Source: Blastococcus haudaquaticus (GTDB lineage Bacteria > Actinomycetota > Actinomycetes > Mycobacteriales > Geodermatophilaceae). From it: a DNA stretch of 64,000 bases. The notes beneath the pieces were generated by a model. It had not been told where the DNA came from. It was given only the letters and a program-made list of their open reading frames with translations, and made no database searches. A program made the position numbers and the translations under genes. Below, piece after piece: positions 1 to 7,896 of the stretch (within the stretch, counting starts at the first letter, position 1; each line of letters begins with the position of its first letter). The stretch spans positions 558,001 through 622,000 of the forward strand of contig NZ_OCNK01000002.1 in assembly GCF_900230285.1 (NCBI RefSeq), written 5' to 3'.

Positions 1-150
1 CAGCCCTACCCGCCCCGAGCGGAGCTCGGAGCAGGATTCACCCCAGTACTGCGGTGGGTCCCCGGCTCGCCGTCGGCTCGGTCTCGGCCTTCGGCGACTC
101 GGCGGCGTCCGGCGCGGCCGCCCCGGATGGGGCAGGAACAACCGACCGGA
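1..150 (-). promoter_or_regulatory. c-di-AMP riboswitch (ydaO/yuaA type) reading off the left edge
   Basis: Read on the minus strand, this stretch contains conserved blocks of the ydaO class in the right order: GGGGACCCA (63-55), GGGGTGAATCC (44-34) and GGGTAGGG (11-4), preceded by a GC-rich GCCGAGTC...CCGAAGGCCG hairpin region (about 109-80). The class binds cyclic di-AMP and in actinobacteria usually sits upstream of cell-wall hydrolase genes (rpf, NlpC/P60) or osmolyte/K+ transporters. No ORF inside it looks real. The regulated gene must lie to the left of base 1, so the target is unknown. The motif match is by eye, without a covariance search. Confidence 0.75.
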
Positions 151-157
151 CCCGGCC

Positions 158-187
158 AAGGTAACCGCCGTTATCGAGACGTGACAA
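158..187 (-). promoter_or_regulatory. Sigma-A-like promoter for the riboswitch transcript
   Basis: On the minus strand, TTGTCA (187-182) is followed after 18 bases by TACCTT (163-158). This places a start site near base 151, just ahead of the riboswitch aptamer. The two elements and the aptamer fit together, which supports both calls. No coding gene overlaps. Confidence 0.55.
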
Positions 188-231
188 TGCCGGAGCGGCA
201 ATCGGCGGCGTGATGCATCTCGCCCCACCCG

Positions 232-879
232 TCACGGCAGCCTCCACACCGTCGTCCGGCGAACCTGTGGGCCCTCGGTGTCCGGGACGTCGAAGGTTGC
301 CACCCGCTCCAGCCGGTCGACCGGCACGTAGGGCCGGCCGGGGTCGCCCAGGTAGACGTCGGCGCCGCGGGCGCGGGCGGCCTCGAGCCAGGGCAGCACC
401 CGCTCGCTCATCACCCGGTCGTAGCAGACGTCGCCCGCCAGGACGACGTCGACGGCGGGCGGCTCGTCCCCCAGCACGTCCCCGAGCACGGCGATGGGCG
501 CCACCCCGTTCGCCGCCGCGTTGACCGCGACCGCCGCGTGCGAGAAGGGGTCGACGTCGCTGGCCAGCACGCGGGCCGCCCCCGCGAGCGCCGCGGCGAC
601 GGCGACCAGGCCGCTCCCCGCACCGAGGTCGAGCACCGAGCGCCCGGCGACCGAGGCGGGGGTGTCCAGCACGTAGCGGGCCAGCGCCTGGCCGCCCGGC
701 CAGGCGGCGGCCCAGAAGGGCGGGTCGGTGGGGGCGACGCCCCGCTCCGTCTCGATGGCCTCCCAGAGCGCGACGACGTCGGCGGAGACGCGCAGCGTGA
801 CCTCCGGGACCAGGGACGGCCGGTCGGGCCGGGTGTGGTCGCGCACGAAGGTGGCGGGCACGGGTCGCTCGGCGGTCAC
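232..879 (-). CDS. class I SAM-dependent methyltransferase (Nnt1/ETFB-methyltransferase-like)
   Basis: A protein of about 215 residues. SAM motif I VLDLGAGSGL lies near residue 82, the acidic post-I loop SDVDP near 107, and a GDVCYD motif near 150. These features, plus WAAAWPGGQALARY ahead of motif I, are typical of the Nnt1/METTL20 (ETF-beta lysine methyltransferase) branch of small-molecule or protein methyltransferases. The substrate is unknown. I chose GTG at 879; a TTG at 891 would add four residues. Neither has a clear Shine-Dalgarno. It lies 43 bases downstream of the GNAT gene on the same strand, so the two may be co-transcribed. Confidence 0.8.
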   Translation of the reverse strand: MTAERPVPATFVRDHTRPDRPSLVPEVTLRVSADVVALWEAIETERGVAPTDPPFWAAAWPGGQALARYVLDTPASVAGRSVLDLGAGSGLVAVAAALAGAARVLASDVDPFSHAAVAVNAAANGVAPIAVLGDVLGDEPPAVDVVLAGDVCYDRVMSERVLPWLEAARARGADVYLGDPGRPYVPVDRLERVATFDVPDTEGPQVRRTTVWRLP

Positions 880-922
880 CGGGCCAGTCAACCCGACGGT
901 CGGTGCTCGCTCACGGGTGCGG

Positions 923-1924
923 TCAGAGCCGGGTGGACCAGCACGAGAGCTGTCCGGCCGGGCGGAAACCGAGCGCCTCGTTGACCGCCACCATCGGCCG
1001 GTTGCCCTCGGAGTTGTAGGTGGTGATCCGACGGACCTGGGGGAAGGCGGCCGCCAGGTCCCGCAGCACCGCCGCCTTCATCCGCGCGCCGAGCCGGTGC
1101 CCGCGGTGCTCGCCCAGGACCAACGTCCCCGACTGCTGGGCGCGCTCGGGCTGGGCGAGCGGGACGTGCAGGTCGGTGAAGGCCACGAGCCGGCCGTCGC
1201 GGAGTGCTCCGGCGGAGAGCACCGTCCGGTCCCGGGCCAGGGAGTTGGCTTCCCACTCCCGGATGCGCCCGCCGTCCCAGTCCTCCTCCTCGACCGGCAG
1301 GTCACCCTGCGGGGCGTCGGTCGTCATGCGGCGCCACAGGAGCGCGCGGTCGTCCAGCAGGTGGTCCGGCGTCCGGTCGCGCCACGTGACCAGCTCGTAC
1401 TCCGCCCCGGCGACCGCGGCCTCCGCCTCCAGCGCGGCGAGGCGTTCCTCGTCGGGCGGGAGCAGGAGGTCGCGGCGGGTCTCCAGCAGGTCGCAGGTCC
1501 AGCCGTGCCGGAGCGCGAAGGCCCGTCCCGGGTTGTCGGGAACCGGCTCGTCGACGTCGGCGATCATGCTGGTGCGACCCCGCGCGGCCGCCAGTCGGCC
1601 GGCCTCCGAGAGCAGCCGACTCCCCAGGCCGCGGCGCCGGTGGCCCGGGTGCACCGCGAGGTCGAGGGTGGCGACGCCGGTGTTGTCCCGCAGCGTGAAG
1701 ATCAGCCGCAGCGCCCCGACGACGGCACCGTCCACGACGAGCGCCCGGTGGGTGCCGCTGCGGGACCCACCGGCGAGGAGCTCACGCCCCAGCGCCGCGT
1801 GGTCACCGGCCTGCCGGGGCGGGTCGTCCGGGCGCTCGGCCCGCTGCGCCGCCGTCCACACCTCGCACCAGGCGGGGAAGAGGTCGTCGTCCGGGCCCAG
1901 CTCGACGATGCGGGAGGTCACCAC
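923..1924 (-). CDS. GNAT family N-acetyltransferase with two GNAT domains
   Basis: A protein of 333 residues with two acetyl-CoA binding folds. The first carries the P-loop-like run HPGHRRRGLGSRLL near residues 93-106. The second has EHRGHRLGARMKAAVL near 270-285, followed by TTYNSEGNRPMVAVNEALGF, the usual end of a GNAT domain. Tandem GNAT architecture resembles mycothiol synthase MshD, but the sequence gives no specific support for that, so the acyl acceptor is left open. Start is GTG at 1924, with a second GTG one codon later. Transcription continues toward the methyltransferase gene. Confidence 0.85.
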   Translation of the reverse strand: MVTSRIVELGPDDDLFPAWCEVWTAAQRAERPDDPPRQAGDHAALGRELLAGGSRSGTHRALVVDGAVVGALRLIFTLRDNTGVATLDLAVHPGHRRRGLGSRLLSEAGRLAAARGRTSMIADVDEPVPDNPGRAFALRHGWTCDLLETRRDLLLPPDEERLAALEAEAAVAGAEYELVTWRDRTPDHLLDDRALLWRRMTTDAPQGDLPVEEEDWDGGRIREWEANSLARDRTVLSAGALRDGRLVAFTDLHVPLAQPERAQQSGTLVLGEHRGHRLGARMKAAVLRDLAAAFPQVRRITTYNSEGNRPMVAVNEALGFRPAGQLSCWSTRL

Positions 1925-1948
1925 CTCGTTCTACCGGCCCCCGCAAAC

Positions 1949-1982
1949 GGTTTCCGGCCGGTGACCACCGGCGCCGGAAACC
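1949..1982. terminator. stem-loop between GNAT and SDR genes
   Basis: GGTTTCCGGCCGGTG (1949-1963) pairs with CACCGGCGCCGGAAACC (1966-1982), with a two-base bulge and a two-base centre. It lies in the 122-base gap downstream of the SDR/monooxygenase operon and upstream of the GNAT gene, all on the minus strand. No U-tract follows, as is usual in high-GC actinobacteria. The core CCGGCCGGTGACCAC recurs with one change at 14301-14315, so it could instead be a protein-binding site. Confidence 0.45.
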
Positions 1983-2046
1983 GCCCTCTCACGCGAACGG
2001 GCGGCAACCGGCTGCCCGATGACCGCCCGCGTGCGTGTCCGGGTGG

Positions 2047-2892
2047 CTACGCGGCGACCGGCGGCTTGGCCGGGGCCGCGCGGCGGGCGATGAGCTTCCA
2101 GTAGCTGCCGGGCAGGAGGCGCACCAGCACGTTGGGGACCTTGGCCGTCCAGCCGATGAGCAGCCGCGGACGCCGTTTCTCGATGGCCGCCATGATCTGC
2201 GCGGCCGCCTTCTCCGGCGGCATCGACAGCAGCTTGGCGAACTGCTTGCGGCCCTCCTCGTACTCCTCCACGGAGACGCCGGACCCGGTCCGCGCGCTCT
2301 CGGCGATCCGCGTCTTGATCCCACCCGGGTGGACGACGGTCACTCCGATCTCGTTCTCGGCCAGCTCGTGCCGCACCGACTCGGAGAAGCCGCGGACGGC
2401 GAACTTGCTCGCCGAGTAGGCCGCCTGCCCCGCCGGGGCGAAGATGCCGAACACGCTGGACACGTTCACCACGTGCGAGCCGGGATGGGCCTTCAACACC
2501 GGCAGCAGCGCGTGGGTGAGCCGCACGACCGAGCGGAAGTTGACGGCCATGACCCAGTCGAACTCCTCGAGGGTCACCTGGTCGAAGCGGCCACCCAGCG
2601 CCACGCCGGCGTTGTTCACCAGCAGGGTCGTCTCCGGGTGCTCACCGGCGAGCGTGGTCGCGAGGGCCGCCGTCTGCGCGTCGTCGGAGAGGTCGGCGAC
2701 GTGCGTGACGACGGTCAGCGCCGGGTGGGCCGACCGCAACCGGTCGGCGACGCCGGCCAGCCGGTCCTCGTCGCGGTCGACGAGGACCAGCGAGCTGCCC
2801 CGAGCGGCGAGCTGGACGGCGAGCGCCTCCCCGATGCCACTCGCGGCTCCGGTGACGACGGCGGTGCCGCCGGCGAACTGGTACGGGCCCAT
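2047..2892 (-). CDS. short-chain dehydrogenase/reductase, SadH-like, paired with the monooxygenase
   Basis: A protein of 281 residues with the classical SDR cofactor motif TGAASGIG near residue 15, NNAGVALGG in the middle, and the catalytic set S...YSASK. Length and spacing are normal for a classical NAD(P)-dependent oxidoreductase. Its ATG (2892-2890) overlaps the monooxygenase stop by one base (TGATG), so translation is probably coupled. Mycobacteria pair a similar SDR with Baeyer-Villiger enzymes (mymA operon), suggesting that the SDR supplies ketone substrates or processes products. The substrate is not evident. The reading frame stays open far upstream, but that part is antisense to the monooxygenase and is not coding. 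Confidence 0.85.
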   Translation of the reverse strand: MGPYQFAGGTAVVTGAASGIGEALAVQLAARGSSLVLVDRDEDRLAGVADRLRSAHPALTVVTHVADLSDDAQTAALATTLAGEHPETTLLVNNAGVALGGRFDQVTLEEFDWVMAVNFRSVVRLTHALLPVLKAHPGSHVVNVSSVFGIFAPAGQAAYSASKFAVRGFSESVRHELAENEIGVTVVHPGGIKTRIAESARTGSGVSVEEYEEGRKQFAKLLSMPPEKAAAQIMAAIEKRRPRLLIGWTAKVPNVLVRLLPGSYWKLIARRAAPAKPPVAA

Positions 2893-4418
2893 CAGGCGAC
2901 CGCCTTCTGCGACGTGCCGGCCGACGGCAGCTGGAAGGTCATGCCCTCGTCCTCGAGCGGGCCCCGGCGCATGAGCTGGACGTCGCGGATGTAGTTCTGG
3001 TGCAGCCGCCACGGCTTGCGCCGCCCCTGCTTGGGCAGGTCGGCCAGACTGCGCTGGACGTAGCCGGACGCCAGGTCCAGGAACGGCTGGTCGGCACCCT
3101 CCGGCGGCGCGACCGGCGTCGCGGCGGCGTACCCGTGCGCGTCCAGGTGGTTGAGCAGCCGGCAGACGTAGCGGTTGACCAGGTCGGCCTTGAGCGTCCA
3201 GGACGCGTTGGTGTAGCCGATGACCATCGTGAAGTTGGGGACGCCGGACAGCATCATCCCCTTGTAGGAGACGGTCTCGGACACGTCGACCGGGGTCCCG
3301 TCGAGCCTGAGCGACATCCCGCCCATGGGCAGCAGGTTGAGCCCCGTGGCGGTGACGACGACGTCGGCGTCCAGGTGCTCCCCCGACTCCAGCTGGACGC
3401 CCTTCTCCGTGAAGGTGGCGATCCGGCCGGTGGCGATGGAGGCCTGCCCGCGGCGCAGTGCCCGGAACAGGTCGCCGTCGGGCACCAGGCACAGCCGCTG
3501 GTCCCAGGGGTTGTACGGCGGGTTGAAGTGGGTGTCGACGTCGATGCCGGGCAGCTGCTTCTGCGTGAGGCTGCGCAGCAGCTTCCGCGCGGCCCCGGGG
3601 AAGCGCTGGCTGAACTGGTAGAAGGCGGTGGAGACCAGGACGTTCTTCCACCGCACGATCGGATAGGCGAGCTTCGCCGGCAGCTTGTTGCGCAGGAAGG
3701 TGGCCAGCGGGTCGCGGCCGGGCAGCGACATCACGTAGCTCGGGGTCCGCTGGAGCATGGTCACGTGCTCGGCCTCACCGGCCAGGTTCGGCACCAGGGT
3801 GACGGCGGTGGCGCCGCTGCCGATGACGACGATCCGCTTGCCGCTGCCGTCGAAGTCCGCCGGCCAGTGCTGGGGGTGGATGACCTCGCCGCCGAATCGC
3901 TCCTCGCCCTCGAACGTCGGGCGGAATCCCTCGTCGTAGCGGTAGTAGCCCGAGCACACCTGCAGCCACGAGCAGGTGAACCGCACCGTCTGCTCGGTGT
4001 CGGTCCGGCGCGCGGTGACCGTCCACCGGGCGTCGTCGCTCGACCAGTCGGCCGAGAGCACCTGGTGGTGGAAGCGGATCTTCTGCTCGACGCCGTACTC
4101 GCGCGCGGTGTCCTGGATGTAGGTGCGGATGGCCTCGCCGTCGGCGATGGCCTTCGAGTCCTTCCACGGGCGGAAGGCGTAGCCGAGCGTGAACATGTCC
4201 GAGTCCGACCGGATGCCCGGGTAGCGGAACAGATCCCACGTCCCGCCGATGGCGCCCCGGGACTCCAGGACGGCGTAGGTCTTGTCGGGGCACTCCTCCT
4301 GCAGGTGGCAGGCGGCGCCGATGCCGGACAGGCCGGCGCCGACGACGAGGACGTCCACGTGCTCGGTCGGGACGTGCTCGGTCGGGCCGGGCTCGATCAC
4401 GGTCTGCTCCGCTGCCAT
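2892..4418 (-). CDS. ethA: EthA-like flavoprotein Baeyer-Villiger monooxygenase
   Basis: A protein of 508 residues that fits a class B flavoprotein monooxygenase oxidising ketones with FAD and NADPH. Visible motifs are the FAD Rossmann GAGLSGIG (residues 28-35), the full Baeyer-Villiger signature FxGxxxHxxxWP at 175-186 (FGGEVIHPQHWP) and the NADPH Rossmann GSGATAV (200-206). The region after the signature is very similar to Mycobacterium EthA, the activator of ethionamide. The start ATG follows CAGGAG at a seven-base distance. It is divergent from an EthR orthologue and coupled to the downstream SDR. The physiological substrate is unknown. The symbol reflects sequence type and synteny, not proven function. 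Confidence 0.88.
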   Translation of the reverse strand: MAAEQTVIEPGPTEHVPTEHVDVLVVGAGLSGIGAACHLQEECPDKTYAVLESRGAIGGTWDLFRYPGIRSDSDMFTLGYAFRPWKDSKAIADGEAIRTYIQDTAREYGVEQKIRFHHQVLSADWSSDDARWTVTARRTDTEQTVRFTCSWLQVCSGYYRYDEGFRPTFEGEERFGGEVIHPQHWPADFDGSGKRIVVIGSGATAVTLVPNLAGEAEHVTMLQRTPSYVMSLPGRDPLATFLRNKLPAKLAYPIVRWKNVLVSTAFYQFSQRFPGAARKLLRSLTQKQLPGIDVDTHFNPPYNPWDQRLCLVPDGDLFRALRRGQASIATGRIATFTEKGVQLESGEHLDADVVVTATGLNLLPMGGMSLRLDGTPVDVSETVSYKGMMLSGVPNFTMVIGYTNASWTLKADLVNRYVCRLLNHLDAHGYAAATPVAPPEGADQPFLDLASGYVQRSLADLPKQGRRKPWRLHQNYIRDVQLMRRGPLEDEGMTFQLPSAGTSQKAVA

Positions 4419-4488
4419 GGGCGCACTCCTGGGGACGGGCCGGCCGGGACCGGCGGGGGTGGTCGGCGCAGGAACACTGCGGGCCGAC

Positions 4489-4529
4489 GTTATCGACGCA
4501 CTGTCGAACGAGTCAACACGGTGTCGAGA
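4489..4529. promoter_or_regulatory. ethA-like promoter with EthR-type operator repeats
   Basis: On the minus strand, TTGACT (4516-4511) and GATAAC (4494-4489) are 16 bases apart, forming a promoter for the monooxygenase. The same stretch contains TCGAC (4493-4497) and GTCGA (4503-4507) as an inverted repeat with a five-base spacer, and a further GTGTCGA copy at 4521-4527. The Mycobacterium EthR operator is built from similar GTGTCGA-like repeats in the same intergenic position. Operator function is inferred. Confidence 0.65.
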
Positions 4530-4557
4530 AACGGGTCGCCGGCGCTATTCTCCGGTC

Positions 4558-5205
4558 ATGCCGGAGACCGTGAGCGAGACGTCCCCTCGGGGGCGACGGG
4601 CCGCCCGCCCCTCGGGCGACGACCGCGAGCTGGCCATCCTCGCCACGGCGGAGCGGCTGCTGGCCGAGAAGCCGCTGAGCGCCATCTCGGTGGACGACCT
4701 CGCCCGCGGCGCCGGCATCTCCCGCCCGACCTTCTACTTCTACTTCGCCTCCAAGGACGCCGTCCTGCTCTCGCTGCTCGACCGCGTGGTGGCCGAGGCC
4801 GACGCGGCCACCCTCGACGCGTCGCTCCTCCCGGCCGCCGGACCGCGCGCAGGCTGGCGCCTGGCGATCACCACCTACTTCGAAACCTTCCGGGCACACC
4901 GCGCGCTCACCCTCGCCTGGGCCGAGGCGCGGTCGACCAACGCCGAGATCCGCGAGCTCTGGGCACGGGTGTTCGACGACTGGGCGCAGCGCTGCGCGGT
5001 CGCCATCGACGCGGAGCGGGCCCGCGGTGCGGCTCCTCCGGGACCGCCCGCCCGGGACCTCGCGGTGCTGCTGACCTCGATGAACGAACGGGCCCTGTAC
5101 GCGACGTTCAGCGGCGACGGGCCGGCCGTCGCCGAGTCCGCCGTCGTGGACGTGCTGCTCGAGGTCTGGCTGCGTGCCATCTACGGGACGGCGCCAGCGG
5201 ACTGA
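4558..5205 (+). CDS. ethR: EthR orthologue, TetR-family repressor
   Basis: A protein of 215 residues. The N-terminal part carries RGRRAARPSGDDRELAILAT followed by ISVDDLARGAGISRPTFYFYF, nearly the same as the EthR helix-turn-helix, and the C-terminal half keeps the INAERxRGAAP and MNER segments of EthR (here IDAERARGAAP). It should bind the intergenic region and repress the divergent monooxygenase operon until a ligand occupies its pocket. A TATTCT -10 element (4546-4551) ends six bases before the ATG and there is no Shine-Dalgarno, so the mRNA is probably leaderless. Its 3' end is four bases from the convergent SMP-30-like gene. Confidence 0.92.
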   Translation: MPETVSETSPRGRRAARPSGDDRELAILATAERLLAEKPLSAISVDDLARGAGISRPTFYFYFASKDAVLLSLLDRVVAEADAATLDASLLPAAGPRAGWRLAITTYFETFRAHRALTLAWAEARSTNAEIRELWARVFDDWAQRCAVAIDAERARGAAPPGPPARDLAVLLTSMNERALYATFSGDGPAVAESAVVDVLLEVWLRAIYGTAPAD

Positions 5206-5209
5206 CCGC

Positions 5210-6142
5210 TCAGCGGGGAAGGCTCGCCACGCTGTCCGCCGTCAGGCTGCCCAGCCAGAGCGTCCCGCCGGACTCCCGGACGCCGGTGAGCATCCCGAAG
5301 CCGTCGAGCAGCCCGCGTCGCTCCTCCACCACCCGGCCGTCGCCGTCCAGCGCGACGAGGCCGACGACCGGGTCCGGCGAGGGCTGCAGACGCTCCGGCA
5401 GGCGGCGGACGACCGCCCGGGCCGCCGAGGGCAACCGCCAGATGGTGTCCAGCGCGGCGACGCGCGGGCTGGCGACGGCCACCCAGATCAGCCCGTCGGA
5501 GCCCAGCGCGATGTTGTCCGGATAGCCCCAGAGCTCGTCCGCCAGGACGTCGTCGGTGCCCCGCCGCGGCCCGTCGAGCCACACCCGCCGGATCCGCCGG
5601 GCGCCGGTCTCGGCCACCGCGACGAACGAGCCGTCGGCGGACAGCGCGACGCCGTTGGCGAACTCCAGCCCACCGAGCAGCTGGGTCACCGCTCCGTCCG
5701 GGTCACGCCGGAGGAGACGCCCGCTGCGGGAGCGCTGCACGAGGTCGGCCCGCCACTGCGGGATCGGGAACCGCGTCGAGGAGTCGCTGAAGTAGATGGT
5801 CCCGTCGGCGGCGACCGCCGCGTTGTTCACCGCGCCCAGGCGCCGGCCCTCGAACCGGTCGACCAGCGTGCGCGCCGTTCCCCCGGCCGTCGGGACGGCG
5901 AGCAGACCGGCGTCGGAGGAGCAGACCAGCAGTTCGCCCGCTCCGAGCAACTCCAGCCCGAGCGGGCGCCCGGGCACCGTGGCGACCGTCTCGACGTCGC
6001 CCGTCGAGGGGTCCAGCCGCAGGATGCGCCCGTCCTCGACACCGGTGAGGACCTGGCCGGCGGGGTCGACCAGGACGTCCTCGGCACCGTGGCCGGCGAC
6101 GGGGAACAGCTGGACCGCGGCGAAGCCCCCCGGCCGGGTCAC
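5210..6142 (-). CDS. SMP-30/strictosidine synthase-like beta-propeller protein
   Basis: A protein of 310 residues built from propeller blades, with LEFANGVALSADG, a YFSDSS strand and WGYPDNIALGSDG typical of the Str_synth/SMP-30 (gluconolactonase-like) superfamily. Members are metal-dependent lactonases or hydrolases; most bacterial ones are uncharacterised. No signal peptide is visible. The start is the GTG at 6142, whose GTGA overlaps the stop of the upstream universal stress protein by four bases, so the two are translationally coupled. The frame continues upstream but is antisense-like and arginine-rich there. Confidence 0.8.
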   Translation of the reverse strand: MTRPGGFAAVQLFPVAGHGAEDVLVDPAGQVLTGVEDGRILRLDPSTGDVETVATVPGRPLGLELLGAGELLVCSSDAGLLAVPTAGGTARTLVDRFEGRRLGAVNNAAVAADGTIYFSDSSTRFPIPQWRADLVQRSRSGRLLRRDPDGAVTQLLGGLEFANGVALSADGSFVAVAETGARRIRRVWLDGPRRGTDDVLADELWGYPDNIALGSDGLIWVAVASPRVAALDTIWRLPSAARAVVRRLPERLQPSPDPVVGLVALDGDGRVVEERRGLLDGFGMLTGVRESGGTLWLGSLTADSVASLPR

Positions 6143-6648
6143 TCGGCGTGCACGACGCTGCCGGACGGAGCCTCGATCTCGCGACCGGTCACCCCGGTCC
6201 GGACGACGGTGACCGGGCAGGGCGCGTGGTGCACCAGCTGGTCGCTGGTCGAGCCGAGCAGCAGGCCGCGGAAGCCGCCCCGGCCGCGGGCACCCATGAC
6301 CAGCAGGCTGGCGCCTTCGGCGGCGGTCATGAGCCCCTGCGCGGCCGCCTTGTGCACGACGTGGCACGTGACCCGCACCGATGGGTCGAGGCCGGCGGCC
6401 TTCACGTGCGCGGTCAGTTCCCCGAGCACGGCCTTCTCCCAGTCGGGCAGCGGCGGCACGTACCCGGGCGTCCAGCTACTCGGCTGCGGGGCGGTCATCA
6501 TGGCCCACGCCCGGACCACGTGCAGGTCCAGATCGGCGCGGCACGCCAGGCGGCCGGCCCACACCAGTGCCTCCTGCGCGCTCTTCGATCCGTCGTGCCC
6601 GACGACGATCCCGCCCTCGACCCGCACGACCTCAGTGACGTCGTCCAT
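6139..6648 (-). CDS. universal stress protein (UspA family)
   Basis: A protein of 169 residues with one Usp domain. It keeps IVVGHDGS at the N-terminus and the ATP-binding run GARGRGGFRGLLLGST near residues 115-130, so an ATP-binding class of Usp is likely. The ATG at 6648 follows a strong AGGGAGG eight bases upstream; an upstream in-frame start lacks one. It is the first gene of a two-gene unit with the SMP-30-like protein. UspA-type proteins respond to starvation, hypoxia or redox stress in actinobacteria. Confidence 0.9.
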   Translation of the reverse strand: MDDVTEVVRVEGGIVVGHDGSKSAQEALVWAGRLACRADLDLHVVRAWAMMTAPQPSSWTPGYVPPLPDWEKAVLGELTAHVKAAGLDPSVRVTCHVVHKAAAQGLMTAAEGASLLVMGARGRGGFRGLLLGSTSDQLVHHAPCPVTVVRTGVTGREIEAPSGSVVHAE

Positions 6649-6747
6649 CGCTGCCTCCCTCGGTTCCGGTGCCTGGCGCAAGCCTCTCACCAGCACCCTC
6701 GCCCACGGTCCGGGACGGCCGCCCGGCGCGATCCCGAGCGCGGGAAC

Positions 6748-7644
6748 TCAGTGCGGAACCGGCGCTGGACGGCCCATCATCACAACCACGTTGCCGTCGT
6801 CGCGGACCTCGGACACCTGCTCGCCCCCCTCGACGGCGACGTTGCCGTGCATCACGTGGGTGCGGGGCCGGTCCGGGGGCGCCATGTCGGCAACCGCCTG
6901 CAATGCCTCGCCGAGGCGGTCGGTCAGCCCGCGCAGCAGCTGCCGGGCCTGGTCGCGCTGCCGCCGCAGCTCGTCGACCTCCGCCCCCATGTCGGCCAGG
7001 CGCGCCGATGCGTCGGCCGCCGCCCGGTCGCGCTCCTGCGCGGCGAGCTCGGCCAGCCGCTCCCGCTCAGCGGCCGCCTGGCGCAGGATCTCCGCGGCCT
7101 CGCCCTTCGCGCGGTCCCGCTCCGCTGCGGCCGCCGCGCGGTCACGGCGGGCGTGGTCGAGCAGCTCGTCGGCGGCGTCGACCGCCATCTCCTTGATCTG
7201 GTGGGCCTTGCGCAGGCGCGCATCGGCCTCCGTCCGCGCCTCGGCCACGATCCGCTCGGCCTCCCGCGCGCCTGCCTCGGTGAGCGCGGCCGCCTCGTCG
7301 GAGGCCAGCCGGAGCATCTCCTGCACGCGCTCGGAGACGGGGAAGGCATCCCGTCCGCGCGGGGCGTCGGCGAGCAGGCGCCGGGAGATCTCCAGCTCCG
7401 CCGAGGTCTCACCGAACCGGCTCAGCAGGTGGTCGACCTGCTTGCGGACGGCGATGAGCTCGCCCTCCGCCCAGGCCGTGTAGTTGTCGACCTCGAGACG
7501 GTCGTACCCGTGCAACCTGGCGCGGAAGACCGGCCGGTGGTCCATCAGCTCGTCGAGGTCACCGCGCCTGACGGGCGCCTCCGAAGGCTCTCCGTTCGTC
7601 CCACCCCCGCGCGTCCCTGCACTGCCGGACACGTTCCGCACCAT
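6748..7644 (-). CDS. DivIVA-like coiled-coil protein
   Basis: A protein of 298 residues. Residues 30-60 (FRARLHGYDRLEVDNYTAWAE) resemble the membrane-binding head of DivIVA/Wag31 (RGYDxxEVDxFL). The next 180 residues are a heptad-rich Ala/Glu/Arg coiled coil, ending in a short hydrophobic tail with VVVMMG. It may act at curved membranes, cell poles or as a scaffold, but it is not Wag31 itself, which normally sits next to ftsZ/sepF. ATG 7644 follows GGGGAG. It stands alone between the Usp and the divergent luciferase-like gene. Confidence 0.75.
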   Translation of the reverse strand: MVRNVSGSAGTRGGGTNGEPSEAPVRRGDLDELMDHRPVFRARLHGYDRLEVDNYTAWAEGELIAVRKQVDHLLSRFGETSAELEISRRLLADAPRGRDAFPVSERVQEMLRLASDEAAALTEAGAREAERIVAEARTEADARLRKAHQIKEMAVDAADELLDHARRDRAAAAAERDRAKGEAAEILRQAAAERERLAELAAQERDRAAADASARLADMGAEVDELRRQRDQARQLLRGLTDRLGEALQAVADMAPPDRPRTHVMHGNVAVEGGEQVSEVRDDGNVVVMMGRPAPVPH

Positions 7645-7863
7645 CGTCTCCCCCTGCTGAGCACTGCTACCCAGGCGGACAGTGCCAGACGTGGCCGATC
7701 CGGGCCGGGCACCGTGACCGGACCGTGAGGATGGCACCGGCGTAGTTCGGCGGACGGTGCCAGGGCAGCTACGTTGCGTCGCCTCGGGTGCCGTCCGCGG
7801 TCTCGTCGGACGGGACGGAACGTGCGGGCATAGATCATGGGCACGGCATGTTGTGCGGAACAA

Positions 7864-7881
7864 TAGTTGCACTCTCAACTA
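7864..7881. promoter_or_regulatory. perfect inverted repeat, probable operator of the flavin monooxygenase pair
   Basis: TAGTTG (7864-7869) and CAACTA (7876-7881) are perfect 6-base arms around CACTCT, in an AT-rich island of otherwise very GC-rich DNA. The site ends 15 bases before the ATG of the luciferase-like gene and just ahead of its GGAG. TAGTTG/CAACTA-type palindromes are typical MarR/HxlR operators. No such regulator gene is adjacent. Confidence 0.55.
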
Positions 7882-7896
7882 AAGACGGAGAACGTC

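Noticed and set aside
38-247. 69-residue open frame on the minus strand at the left edge
   Set aside because: It coincides with the riboswitch aptamer and its promoter; the amino acid sequence is low-complexity and has no ribosome binding site.
923-1924. mycothiol synthase (MshD) from the double-GNAT architecture
   Set aside because: Length is similar, but I see no specific MshD residues, and other tandem-GNAT proteins are common.
5174-7483. 769-codon open frame on the plus strand
   Set aside because: Shadow of the SMP-30-like, Usp and DivIVA-like genes; no domain-like features.
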